This document shows positions 1 to 7,632 of a DNA stretch of 47,859 nucleotides, one piece after another (the stretch's first letter is position 1; the number at the start of each line of letters is the position of its first letter). Below the pieces are notes generated by a model. The model was not told where the DNA came from, ran no database searches, and saw nothing but the letters and a program-made list of their open reading frames with translations. Source of the stretch: DASZQY01 sp035548515 (GTDB taxonomy: Bacteria; Pseudomonadota; Alphaproteobacteria; Rhizobiales; Kaistiaceae); contig DASZSW010000020.1 in NCBI GenBank assembly GCA_035548515.1, forward strand, positions 1 through 47,859, in the 5' to 3' direction. Both the position numbers and the translations under genes were made by a program.

Positions 1-397
1 AGAGCAGCAGCGCCGGCGGCAGCAACCAGAACGACACGTTGTTCATGCGCGGGAAGGCCATGTCCGGCGCGCCGATCATGATCGGCACGAACCAGTTGCC
101 AAAGCCGCCGATCATGGCCGGCATCAGCACGAAGAAGATCATGATCAGGCCGTGCGCCGTCACGAACACGTTGTAGAGTTCGGGGTTGGGGAATATCTGC
201 AACCCCGGCTGCATGAGTTCCGCGCGCATCGCGATCGAGATGCCGCCGCCGATCAGGCCGGAGAAGATAGCGAACGCCAGGTACATCGTGCCGATGTCCT
301 TGTGGTTCGTCGAGAACAGCCAGCGCCGCCAGCCGGTCGGGTGACCGTGGCCGTGGTCGTCTGCCGCGTGCGCGCCGTATCCTGCGCCAGTAGCCAT
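1..397 (-). CDS. ctaD: cytochrome c oxidase subunit I, N-terminal part (runs off the window)
   Basis: The frame running from 397 to the window edge gives 132 residues starting MATGAGYG and continuing without a stop. The segment GWRRWLFSTNHKDIGTMYL is the conserved start of haem-copper oxidase subunit I. It is followed by transmembrane helix I and by VTAHGLIMIFF, which carries the helix II histidine that ligates haem a. Subunit I is the catalytic membrane core of the aa3-type terminal oxidase and reduces oxygen to water. The gene lies 38 bases downstream of ctaC on the same strand, the usual coxB-coxA operon order. The histidine-rich stretch near residues 11-20 precedes the first helix and is presumably cytoplasmic. 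The rest of the gene is outside the window, so intactness cannot be judged. Confidence 0.95.
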   Translation of the reverse strand, partial: MATGAGYGAHAADDHGHGHPTGWRRWLFSTNHKDIGTMYLAFAIFSGLIGGGISIAMRAELMQPGLQIFPNPELYNVFVTAHGLIMIFFVLMPAMIGGFGNWFVPIMIGAPDMAFPRMNNVSFWLLPPALLL

Positions 398-435
398 CAA
401 CGTCTCCTTCGATCGATCCAGCCTGCCCGGCGGAT

Positions 436-1368
436 CTATTTCACTGCGGCCGCGACCTCGACCGTCGCGTCGCCTTTGGCCTCAGCGAGAAGCTTGTATG
501 CGCCCGGCAGGTCGGTCGCCGCCTGCTTGGCCCAGGCGGCGAACTTGTCGGGCGAAACCGCGCGCACCACGATCGGCATGAAGGCGTGGCCATGCAGATC
601 GTTGGCATCGGTAGCCGGCGCCTGACCGCAGAGTTCCGAGCACTGGCCGTAGTAGACGCCCTCGTGATCGACGCGGAACCACGTCTCGTTGAGGCGGCCG
701 GGTATGGCGTCGATCTTGACGCCGAACGACGGCATCGCCCACGAATGAATCACGTCGGCGCCGATGACCTGCATGCGCACGACGGTGCCGACCGGCACGA
801 TCATCTCGTTGTCGACGGCGAGGAGGCGCGGCTGTGTAGCCGGGTCGCGCTGGTTCTCCTGCAGCATGTACGAGTCGAACGACAAGTCGCCGTTATCGGG
901 ATACTCGTAGCTCCAGTACCACTGGTTGCCCGTCGCCTTGATGGTCATCGTCGGGTCCTTGGTGGCGTCGTAGCCGGTGATGGCGCGCGCGGGATCATGC
1001 TCGGCGAAGAGCAGCGCGAACGACGGCACTGCGATGCCGACGAGGATGAGGATCGGCACGACGGTCCACAGCACCTCGATCAGCGTGTTGTGGCTGGTGC
1101 GCGACGGCACCGGGTTGGCGCGCGCATTGAAACGAACCATTACGAAGAGCAGCAGCGCCAGAACGAAAATCGCGATCAGCGCGATGACGACAAGGATGCC
1201 GTTGGAGAAGTGATGGATCATCTCCATGATCGGCGTCGCCGCAGGCTGGAGGTTGATCTGCCACGGCTCAGGCTGCGTCGCATGCGCGACACCGGGCAGA
1301 ACCGCCATCGCTGAGGCGAGCATGGCCGCGCCGGCGAGTCCCGTCCGCTTGCTTGTCATCGTCACCAT
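436..1368 (-). CDS. ctaC: cytochrome c oxidase subunit II with an expanded CuA loop
   Basis: 310 residues. A signal peptide (GLAGAAMLASAMAVLPG) is followed by two transmembrane helices (about residues 52-80 and 98-122) and a periplasmic cupredoxin domain that takes electrons from cytochrome c at the CuA centre. CuA ligands are visible: His208 in VIHSWAMP, Cys243 and Cys247 in GQCSELCG, His261 and Met264 in GHAFMPI. The family spacing is C-x3-C-x3-H-x2-M. Here it is C-x3-C-x13-H-x2-M, so about ten residues (QAPATDANDLHG region) are inserted inside the copper loop, with the frame intact on both sides. The start ATG at 1368 follows a GAGGAG sequence by about four bases; ATG at 1359 is the alternative. 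It is the first gene of an operon with ctaD. Confidence 0.96.
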   Translation of the reverse strand: MVTMTSKRTGLAGAAMLASAMAVLPGVAHATQPEPWQINLQPAATPIMEMIHHFSNGILVVIALIAIFVLALLLFVMVRFNARANPVPSRTSHNTLIEVLWTVVPILILVGIAVPSFALLFAEHDPARAITGYDATKDPTMTIKATGNQWYWSYEYPDNGDLSFDSYMLQENQRDPATQPRLLAVDNEMIVPVGTVVRMQVIGADVIHSWAMPSFGVKIDAIPGRLNETWFRVDHEGVYYGQCSELCGQAPATDANDLHGHAFMPIVVRAVSPDKFAAWAKQAATDLPGAYKLLAEAKGDATVEVAAAVK

Positions 1369-1691
1369 CCGCTCCTCGTCTCGCGCGCCCCGCCGATTCG
1401 GGCGAGGCGCCGGTCCCATCCCGGCTAACCGCAAGTATCACAAGGGATAACAGCGCGGCCAGCCTGCACTTTGCCGGTCTTTTGGAACCGTGCCAGAGAG
1501 AAACCACAAGCGGTTTTGAGCCGCAACGGCCTTTGCCCGCCTTTTATGCGGCAAATCGCGCGAAGCGAGCGCCGGCGCGGCTTTTTGGGGCGCCATCTGC
1601 GGTCCGAATTCTTGCCATGGGGGACTTCTGCAAGAGGCGATTCGGCGCTATTCCCTTGTCCACGCTTTCAAACGGGCCTGAGTGACCTTCC
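1369..1691. other. intergenic region between divergent ctaC and ialB-like genes
   Basis: This 323-base stretch must hold the promoters of the two divergent genes. I see no convincing coding region; the open frames crossing it have no recognisable protein and mostly run into ctaC antisense. There is a run of C/G-rich sequence near ctaC and a slightly more AT-rich part at about 1430-1560, but no -35/-10 pair good enough to name. Confidence 0.4.
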
Positions 1692-2414
1692 ATGGGCATG
1701 TACGAGGACGAACATCCGCGCCGCCGCCGATCGATCGTGCCAATTCTGGCGATCATCGCGGCTGTCCTTGCCGTAGCGGTGGGTGTTGCCGTCGTTCTGT
1801 TCGCGCTCGGGTTTTTCGACAAGCCGGCGGGTACGGGCGGCGGAGCGCAACAGGCGAGCGCGACGCGCGAAACCACGCCTCCCGCCAATACCTCCGGCGC
1901 TCAGACGCTGGACGAGAGCACGCCCGCCGCCGGCCAGACCGACGTGCCGAAGGCGGTCGTCTCGGTGGCGCCGCCGACGCAGGGCGAGCCGCCGGTGCGC
2001 TCCACCCACGGCGACTGGCAGGTGCGCTGCGACACGCCTGCGGGGGCGCAGGCGGAACAGTGCGTCCTCATGCAGTTCGTCACCGCCGAGGACCGCGATA
2101 ACGTCGGGCTGACGGTGATCATCCTCAAGACGGCGGACAAGAAGGCGCGCATCATGCGCGTACTGGCGCCGCTCGGCGTGTTGCTGCCCTCCGGCCTCGG
2201 CCTCAAGATCGACGCCAACGACATGGGTCGCGCCGGCTTCGTGCGCTGCCTGCCGAACGGCTGCGTGGCGGAAGTTATCCTGGAAGACAAGCTGCTCACC
2301 GCGCTCAAGTCGGGGCAGACGGCGACCTTCATCATCTTCCAGACGCCCGAGGAAGGCATCGGCATCCCGATCTCGCTGAACGGATTCGGGCCGGGGTTCG
2401 ACGCTCTGCCGTAG
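1692..2414 (+). CDS. invasion-associated locus B (IalB) family protein
   Basis: 240 residues. A short basic N-terminus (HPRRRRS) precedes one transmembrane segment (about residues 15-42), then a Pro/Thr/Ala-rich linker, then an IalB-type domain from about residue 98. This begins THGDWQVRCDTP and contains the paired cysteines and the GLGLKIDANDMGRAGFVRC stretch typical of the family, which ends with a conserved isoleucine/serine-rich strand before GFGPGFDAL. IalB was named for a role in erythrocyte invasion in Bartonella, but the family is widespread in free-living Rhizobiales, where the role is unclear. The topology suggests an anchored periplasmic domain. The gene stands alone and is followed by the palindromic repeat cluster. 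Family assignment is secure; function is not. Confidence 0.85.
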   Translation: MGMYEDEHPRRRRSIVPILAIIAAVLAVAVGVAVVLFALGFFDKPAGTGGGAQQASATRETTPPANTSGAQTLDESTPAAGQTDVPKAVVSVAPPTQGEPPVRSTHGDWQVRCDTPAGAQAEQCVLMQFVTAEDRDNVGLTVIILKTADKKARIMRVLAPLGVLLPSGLGLKIDANDMGRAGFVRCLPNGCVAEVILEDKLLTALKSGQTATFIIFQTPEEGIGIPISLNGFGPGFDALP

Positions 2415-2441
2415 GGCGCCCGACCGCTCATCTCAATTGTG

Positions 2442-2537
2442 ATGCCCGCGGAGGCGGGCATCCAGTAACCGCCGTCGCGCCAGGACTTGAGCTGTCGGTG
2501 GTTACTGGGTCCCCGCCTTCGCGGGGATCACCGTTGG
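2442..2537. repeat. palindromic repeat, family 1, copy 1
   Basis: A 96-base element made of two hairpins, ATGCCCGCGGAGGCGGGCAT at the left end and TCCCCGCCTTCGCGGGGAT near the right end, joined by a spacer of about 55 bases. A nearly identical copy lies 123 bases downstream (2565-2660). It sits directly after the ialB-like gene and could also act as a transcription terminator. Confidence 0.85.
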
Positions 2538-2564
2538 GAGGTGGCGCTACAGTTTCTTCTTGTC

Positions 2565-2660
2565 ATGCCCGCGGAGGCGGGCATCCAGTAGCCGCCGTCG
2601 CGCCAGGACTTGAGCTGTCGGCGGTTACTGGGTCCCCGCCTTCGCGGGGATGACCGTTGG
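2565..2660. repeat. palindromic repeat, family 1, copy 2 (abuts the GIY-YIG gene)
   Basis: Same element and orientation as 2442-2537, differing at only a few positions. Its right-hand hairpin ends in CGCGGGGATGACCGTTGG, and the ATG in this sequence (2650) is the first possible start codon of the GIY-YIG nuclease gene. The repeat and the gene are therefore physically fused at this end. No copy is seen at the 3' side of the gene. Confidence 0.85.
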
Positions 2661-2955
2661 TGGGGTTGCGCGGGCAGTGGTTGGACAAGAGTACTACGTC
2701 TACATTCTTGCGTCGGGCATCGGTGGCACGCTTTACATTGGCGTGACCAACGACCTCGTTCGGCGCGTGTACGAACACCGCACGAAAGCCGTCAAAGGCT
2801 TCACGAGCCGCTACAGCGTCGCGCGGCTGGTCTACTTTGAAATCTTCGGTGATATCGAGGCGGCGATTGTGCGCGAGAAACAACTCAAGAAGTGGGAGCG
2901 CGCATGGAAAATCCGCCTGATCGAGGAAAAGAACCCTGATTGGAGCGATCTCTAG
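2650..2955 (+). CDS. small GIY-YIG family nuclease adjoining palindromic repeats
   Basis: 101 residues. The GIY-YIG signature is read as YYVYIL near residue 15 and TLYIGVTND near residue 27. It is followed by the catalytic-type arginine in LVRRVYEHR and a downstream glutamate in AAIVREKQLKKWER, where this family places its metal ligand. Length and layout match the single-domain stand-alone GIY-YIG proteins (UPF0213-like) that are common in alphaproteobacteria and have no established role. The first ATG (2650) lies inside a palindromic repeat with no separate ribosome-binding site. GTG at 2677 is an alternative start that would keep the whole domain (residues before YYVYIL are not conserved in the family). 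Being fused to a repeat suggests a link to repeat spread or processing, but that is inference. Confidence 0.85.
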   Translation: MTVGGVARAVVGQEYYVYILASGIGGTLYIGVTNDLVRRVYEHRTKAVKGFTSRYSVARLVYFEIFGDIEAAIVREKQLKKWERAWKIRLIEEKNPDWSDL

Positions 2956-3046
2956 CCTGCGATCGCCCGGCCCTGAGATCGCAATTGCGGCTGATGCTCC
3001 GCCGCCCTATCTCTGCGGTCACGCCCCTGCAACCTGAGTGCGCGCC

Positions 3047-4465
3047 ATGACCGATAAATCCGTTCTCGACCGCGTCGGGCTTGATCCCGACCATGCGCAG
3101 AAGATGGTCGCCGATGCCTTGGTCGGCGCTGACGACGGCGAACTGTATGTCCAGTTCGCGCAGTCGGAGGGGCTGACGTTCGACAATGGGCGGCTCAAGG
3201 GGGCGTCGTTCGATACGACGCAGGGTTTCGGGCTTCGCGCCGTCGCCGGCGAGGCGGCGGGGTATGCGCACTCGGGCGAGATTTCCGAGCCGGCGATCAA
3301 GCGGGCCGCCGAAGCTGTGCAGGCGGTGAAGGCCGGTCACAAGGGGACATACGCCGAGCCGCCGCGCGGCACCAACGCGCGGCTTTATACCGACGAGAGT
3401 CCGATCGGTTCGCCGTCATTTGCCGAGAAGGTGAAGCTTCTCGAGACGATCGATGCGACCGCGCGGGCGAAGGATCCGCGCGTACGGCAAGTCACTGCTT
3501 CGCTCGGCGGTTCGTACGAGGAGATCGAGATCGTGCGCGCGGACGGCACGCGCGTGCGCGACGTGCGGCCGATGGTGCGGCTCAACGTTTCCGTGGTCGT
3601 CGGGCAAGGCGACAAGCAGGAAACCGGCAGCTACGGCACCGGCGGGCGCGAGGGCTTCGAGCGGTTCGTGGCCACCGACCAGTGGCAGTTTGCGATCGAT
3701 GAGGCCGTGCGGCAGGCGCTGGTGAATCTCGATGCCGTCCCTGCTCCGGCCGGTACCTTCGACGTGGTGCTCGGGCCGGGCTGGCCGGGCATCCTGCTGC
3801 ATGAGGCAGTGGGTCACGGCCTCGAGGGCGATTTCAACCGCAGGAAGGAGTCCGCGTTTGCCGGGCTGATGGGACAGCGCGTCGCCTCTCCCGGCGTCAC
3901 CGTCGTCGACGACGGCACGATCGCCTCGCGGCGCGGCTCGTTGACCGTGGACGACGAAGGCACCCCGACGCAGACGACGACGCTGATCGAGGACGGCATC
4001 CTCGTCGGCTACATGCAGGACCGGCAGAACGCGCGGCTGATGGGCATGAAGCCGACCGGCAACGGGCGGCGCCAATCCTACGCGCACATTCCGATGCCGC
4101 GCATGACCAACACGATCATGCTTTCCGGCAAGGACGACCCGGCCGAGATTCTGCGGTCGATCAAGAGCGGCATCTATGCGGTGTCGTTCAGTGGCGGGCA
4201 GGTGGACATCACATCGGGCAAGTTCGTGTTCGCGTGCACCGAGGCTTACAAGGTAGAGAATGGCGTGCTCGGGCCCGCCCTCAAGGGCGCGATGCTGATC
4301 GGCAGCGGCCCCGATGCCCTCACCCGCGTGAAGATGATCGGCAACGACATGAAGCTCGATCCGGGCATCGGCACGTGCGGCAAGAACGGGCAAGGCGTGC
4401 CGGTGGGCGTCGGGCAGCCGACGCTCAGGATCGACGCGATCACGGTCGGCGGGACGGCGACGTAG
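3047..4465 (+). CDS. tldD: metalloprotease TldD
   Basis: 472 residues, close to the usual TldD length. The zinc motif HEXXXH is seen as HEAVGH at residues 252-257 in GWPGILLHEAVGHGLEGDF. Downstream blocks GYMQDRQNARLMGMKPTGNG and GGQVDITSGKFVF are also diagnostic. TldD is the catalytic half of the TldD/TldE heterodimer, which trims unfolded or modified peptides (microcin B17 leader and the CcdA antitoxin in E. coli). The partner TldE/PmbA is encoded in this window at 35762-37105, so the two are not in one operon. ATG 3047 is preferred over the in-frame ATG at 3038 because family proteins begin close to the DKSVLDRVGL segment; the ribosome-binding site is weak for both. Confidence 0.96.
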   Translation: MTDKSVLDRVGLDPDHAQKMVADALVGADDGELYVQFAQSEGLTFDNGRLKGASFDTTQGFGLRAVAGEAAGYAHSGEISEPAIKRAAEAVQAVKAGHKGTYAEPPRGTNARLYTDESPIGSPSFAEKVKLLETIDATARAKDPRVRQVTASLGGSYEEIEIVRADGTRVRDVRPMVRLNVSVVVGQGDKQETGSYGTGGREGFERFVATDQWQFAIDEAVRQALVNLDAVPAPAGTFDVVLGPGWPGILLHEAVGHGLEGDFNRRKESAFAGLMGQRVASPGVTVVDDGTIASRRGSLTVDDEGTPTQTTTLIEDGILVGYMQDRQNARLMGMKPTGNGRRQSYAHIPMPRMTNTIMLSGKDDPAEILRSIKSGIYAVSFSGGQVDITSGKFVFACTEAYKVENGVLGPALKGAMLIGSGPDALTRVKMIGNDMKLDPGIGTCGKNGQGVPVGVGQPTLRIDAITVGGTAT

Positions 4466-4494
4466 ACCGAGGCGTCGGGGCCACGCATTCCTCC

Positions 4495-4568
4495 TGTCAT
4501 CCCCGCGCAGGTGGGATGACAGTAGGCGCGGCGGTGGTTACTGGGTCCCCGCCTTCGCGGGGATGACA
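4495..4568. repeat. palindromic repeat, family 1, diverged copy 3
   Basis: TGTCATCCCCGCG at 4495-4507 pairs with CGCGGGGATGACA at 4556-4568. The right half (GGTTACTGGGTCCCCGCCTTCGCGGGGATGAC) is the same as in copies 1 and 2; the left half has diverged. It lies between tldD and the Kef-type antiporter and is a candidate terminator for tldD. Confidence 0.8.
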
Positions 4569-4639
4569 GTCAGTGGCTTGCCCAGGCCGGCGGAATCCAT
4601 CTTGCATCATCTTTGGCGGGCCATGACTGTGGGGCGGCG

Positions 4640-6466
4640 ATGGCGGTTGATACGGCGCAAAGTTCCGAACTGATCAGCGCGGTGGCCCTTCTGGGCTCCG
4701 CGGTTGTTGCTGTGCCGATCTTCAAGCGGCTCGGTCTTGGCTCGGTGCTCGGCTATCTCGTCGCCGGGCTGGTGATCGGGCCGTCGGTGCTGGGCCTGTT
4801 CCGCGATCCCGAGGCCATTCTCGGCGTGGCCGAATTCGGCGTCGTGCTCCTGTTGTTCGTCATCGGGCTGGAGCTGAAGCCGTCACGGCTGTGGTCGCTG
4901 CGCAAGGACATCTTCGGGCTCGGCCTGGCGCAGGTGCTGATTTGCGGCGCGTTGCTGATGGGCGCTGCGGTGCTGTGGGGCGCGCCGCCGGCGGTGGCGT
5001 TCGTCGCGGCGGCGGGCCTTGCGATGTCGTCGACGGCGATCGTGCTCCAGATCCTCGAGGAGCGCGGCGAGTCCAACGACCCGCACGGGCAGCGTATCTT
5101 CTCGATCCTGCTGTTCCAGGATCTCGCCATCGTTCCGATCCTGGCGATCCTCGCAGTGCTGGCGCCGATCAAGGAGGAGAGCGGCTCCAACATTCCGAAG
5201 GTCGCGATCGCCATTGTCGCCATCGTCGGCGTGATCGCCGTTGGGCGCTACCTGCTCAATCCGATCTTCCGCATCCTCGCCAACGCGCGCGCCCGCGAGA
5301 TCATGACGGCGGCGGCATTGCTGGTGGTGCTGGGCGCTGCTCTGGCGTTGCAGGCCGGTGGGCTGTCGATGGCGATGGGCGCCTTCATCGCCGGCGTCAT
5401 CCTCTCGGAGTCCACGTTCCGCCACGAGCTCGAGGCCGACATCGAGCCGTTCCGCGGCCTGCTGCTCGGGCTGTTCTTCCTCGGCGTCGGCATGTCGATC
5501 GACCTGACGCTGATCGCGCGCGACTGGGCGCTGATCCTCACGATCGTCGCGATCTTCATGGCGATCAAGATTGCCGGCGTCTACGCGGTCGCCCGCCTCT
5601 TCCGTTCCGGCCGCCGCGACGCTACGCGCATGGCGCTCTATCTCGCGCAGGGAGGCGAGTTCGCGTTCGTCATCTATTCGACCGCGCTCGGCGTCGGGCT
5701 GTTCGATGCCGTCATGTCGGCACGGCTTACGGCTGCAGTCATTGCGTCGATGGCGCTGACGCCGCTGGCGCCGATCATCCTCAAGCGGATCCTGCCGCCG
5801 GAGGCGCCGTCGCTCGATGGCATCGACATTGCCGACGGCCTGAACGGCGCGGTGCTGATCATCGGGTTCGGCCGGTTCGGCCAGGTCGTGTCGCAGGCGC
5901 TGCTGTCGCATGGCACGGACGTGTCGATCATCGACGCCGACACTGACATGATCAGGGCCGCGGCACGATTCGGCTTCAAGATTTACTACGGCGACGGGAC
6001 GCGGCTCGACGTGCTGCGCGCCGCCGGAGCGACCGATGCGAAGGTGATCGCGGTCTGCGTCGATGACCGCGAGGCGGCCGACAAGATCGTCTCCATCGTC
6101 AAGACGGAGTTTCCGCTGACCAAGCTGCTGGTGCGGTCCTTCGACCGCGGCCACACGCTGGATCTCATCGCGGCGGGCGTCGACTACGAGATTCGCGAGA
6201 CTTTCGAGTCGGCGATGAAGTTCGGCGAGGCGGCGCTGCTTGCCCTCGGGGTTTCGGAAAACGATACGCGCGACACGCTGGAGGCAGTGCGGGCGCGGGA
6301 TGCGGAGCGGCTGCAGCTGCAGATCAGCGGCGGCCTGCAGGCGGGACGCGATCTGTTCAAGCCGCAACCGACGCCGCTCATCCCGCCGAAGCGCGAGGCG
6401 CGGCCGCTCAACGAGGAAACGGCCGTGGTGGCGGACAGTCCGGAGGACCCGACGCCGCCGGGCTAG
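4640..6466 (+). CDS. CPA2-family cation:proton antiporter with RCK domain (KefB/KefC-like)
   Basis: 608 residues. The first 390 or so hold about twelve transmembrane helices of a Na+/H+ exchanger domain with the KefB/C-like stretches GLGSVLGYLVAGLVIGPSVLG and GVVLLLFVIGLELKPSRLW. A TrkA-N/RCK nucleotide-binding domain follows at about residues 400-520, with GFGRFGQVVSQAL and the acidic IIDAD that ends the second beta strand of the Rossmann fold. Kef proteins are potassium efflux systems gated by glutathione adducts; ion and ligand here are inferred from family only. No KefF/KefG ancillary flavoprotein gene is adjacent. The start ATG at 4640 (after GGGGCGG) is chosen; an upstream in-frame ATG exists at 4613. 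The stop TAG shares the tetranucleotide CTAG with the stop of convergent pdxH. Confidence 0.9.
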   Translation: MAVDTAQSSELISAVALLGSAVVAVPIFKRLGLGSVLGYLVAGLVIGPSVLGLFRDPEAILGVAEFGVVLLLFVIGLELKPSRLWSLRKDIFGLGLAQVLICGALLMGAAVLWGAPPAVAFVAAAGLAMSSTAIVLQILEERGESNDPHGQRIFSILLFQDLAIVPILAILAVLAPIKEESGSNIPKVAIAIVAIVGVIAVGRYLLNPIFRILANARAREIMTAAALLVVLGAALALQAGGLSMAMGAFIAGVILSESTFRHELEADIEPFRGLLLGLFFLGVGMSIDLTLIARDWALILTIVAIFMAIKIAGVYAVARLFRSGRRDATRMALYLAQGGEFAFVIYSTALGVGLFDAVMSARLTAAVIASMALTPLAPIILKRILPPEAPSLDGIDIADGLNGAVLIIGFGRFGQVVSQALLSHGTDVSIIDADTDMIRAAARFGFKIYYGDGTRLDVLRAAGATDAKVIAVCVDDREAADKIVSIVKTEFPLTKLLVRSFDRGHTLDLIAAGVDYEIRETFESAMKFGEAALLALGVSENDTRDTLEAVRARDAERLQLQISGGLQAGRDLFKPQPTPLIPPKREARPLNEETAVVADSPEDPTPPG

Positions 6467-7056
6467 GGGTAGAGTCGCGTCTTCTCCCAGCCGCCGGCGG
6501 TGGCGCGGAAAAGGATACGGTCGTGGAGGCGGTATTGGCCGTCCTGCCAGAACTCGATCTCCTCGACGCCGATGCGGAAGCCGCGCCAGTGGGGCGGGCG
6601 CGGCACCTCGCCGGGATACTTCCCGGCGTATTCGGCTGCAGCAGCCTCGAGGGTCGCGCGTGAATCGAGCGGACGGGACTGCCGGCTCGCCCAGGCGCCG
6701 AGCTGGCTGCCGCGCGAGCGCGTGGCGAAGTAGGCGTCGGCCTCGGCGTCCGTGACCTCGGTCACAGGGCCCCTCACCCGCACCTGACGGCGGAGCGACT
6801 TCCAGTGGAAGACGGCGGCGGCCTTGGGATGGGCGAGCAGTTCGCGGCCCTTGGCGCTTTCGAAATTCGTGAAGAAAACGAAGCCGCAAGCGTCGTAGTC
6901 CTTCATCAGGACCATGCGCACGTCCGGCAGGCCGGTGGCATCGACCGAGGCGAGCGCCATGGCGTTGGGGTCGTTGGGCTCGGACTGCACGGCGTCCGCA
7001 AGCCACTCTCCGAACAGCGCAATCGGGTCCGCTGCCTGTGTGAAGTCACCCTTCAT
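6463..7056 (-). CDS. pdxH: pyridoxamine 5'-phosphate oxidase
   Basis: 197 residues, the usual size. It oxidises pyridoxamine or pyridoxine 5'-phosphate to pyridoxal 5'-phosphate with FMN. Conserved FMN- and substrate-binding blocks are visible: VRMVLMKDYDACGFVFFTN, HWKSLRRQVRVRGPV, YFATRSRGSQLGAWASRQS, and the C-terminal RLHDRILFRATAGGWEKTRLYP ending shared by nearly all PdxH. It is divergent from the RT0821-like lipoprotein gene, separated by 55 bases. Convergent with the Kef-type gene, the two stop codons share the same CTAG (6463-6466), leaving no room for a separate terminator. Confidence 0.97.
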   Translation of the reverse strand: MKGDFTQAADPIALFGEWLADAVQSEPNDPNAMALASVDATGLPDVRMVLMKDYDACGFVFFTNFESAKGRELLAHPKAAAVFHWKSLRRQVRVRGPVTEVTDAEADAYFATRSRGSQLGAWASRQSRPLDSRATLEAAAAEYAGKYPGEVPRPPHWRGFRIGVEEIEFWQDGQYRLHDRILFRATAGGWEKTRLYP

Positions 7057-7111
7057 TAAGGAAGTCCGCCCATTGTCGCGGCCAAGGGGAGTGCTGAGTG
7101 GAGTACGTATA

Positions 7112-7561
7112 ATGTCCGGTCACGCGCGTTCAACTGGCGTGGCGTTGTTTCGCGCGGGCGCAGTTGCGCTGCTCGCGCTGGCTCTTGGCGGCTGCTCGGG
7201 GCTCGGTCTTCCCTTTGGCGAGCGCGGAACCGCAGGCCGCATGGCCTCCGCCGCTGCCGTCCAGCCTATTCTGGCGTCCGCCGTCATCACCGATCAGCTC
7301 GACCCGTCGGACTGGGAAACCATCCGGCGCACCATCGAGGGCGCGCCGCAGGTGGCGTCCAGGGTCGACTGGCAGAATGCCATCACCGGGTCGGTCGGGT
7401 CGGTTGAACTAGCGGCCGACAGCGATATTGGGTGCCGGGCGTTCGTGGCCACGATCAATGACCTCCACGGCATCCGCCGATACCGGGGCGGCGCCTGCGA
7501 GATGAAGGGCGGGCGGCTGCAACTGCGCGGCATCGTGGCGGACGACGCGACGCTCCTGTAA
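7112..7561 (+). CDS. RT0821/Lpp0805-like surface lipoprotein
   Basis: 149 residues. A lipoprotein signal peptide ends in the lipobox ALGGC, so lipidation at that cysteine and membrane anchoring are expected. The C-terminal part carries the pattern DWETIRRTIEGA ... VDWQNAITGSVGSVEL ... CRAFVATI ... YRGGACEMKGG, which resembles the RT0821/Lpp0805 family related to the Rickettsia 17-kDa antigen. A gene of this type between pdxH and a dnaJ-like gene is common in Rhizobiales, which supports the call. The start ATG 7112 follows GGAG at some distance. A longer open frame upstream overlaps pdxH antisense and encodes no signal peptide, so it is rejected. Function unknown. Confidence 0.78.
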   Translation: MSGHARSTGVALFRAGAVALLALALGGCSGLGLPFGERGTAGRMASAAAVQPILASAVITDQLDPSDWETIRRTIEGAPQVASRVDWQNAITGSVGSVELAADSDIGCRAFVATINDLHGIRRYRGGACEMKGGRLQLRGIVADDATLL

Positions 7562-7563
7562 GG

Positions 7564-7583
7564 GCCGCCCCTTTCGGGCGGGC
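7564..7583 (+). terminator. possible hairpin after the RT0821-like gene
   Basis: GCCGCCC-CTTTC-GGGCGG forms a compact GC stem immediately after the stop codon at 7561. No clear T-run follows, so intrinsic termination is uncertain; it could equally be a stability hairpin. Confidence 0.35.
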
Positions 7584-7632
7584 AGGCGGCATCCCATATT
7601 GTTGGGCCAGTCCACCTGCTAATCTTGCGAAT

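Noticed and set aside
577..642. Frameshift in ctaC at the CuA loop
   Set aside because: Both sides stay in one frame with all ligands, and the inserted sequence length is a multiple of three, so it is an insertion and not a shift.
2442..2660. CRISPR-like direct repeats
   Set aside because: Only two copies, 96 bases long with internal hairpins, one spacer, and no cas genes; a dispersed palindromic element explains it.
4883..7006. Minus-strand open frame of about 700 codons across the Kef-type gene
   Set aside because: Same shadow-type composition, opposite a well-conserved antiporter and running through pdxH in another frame.
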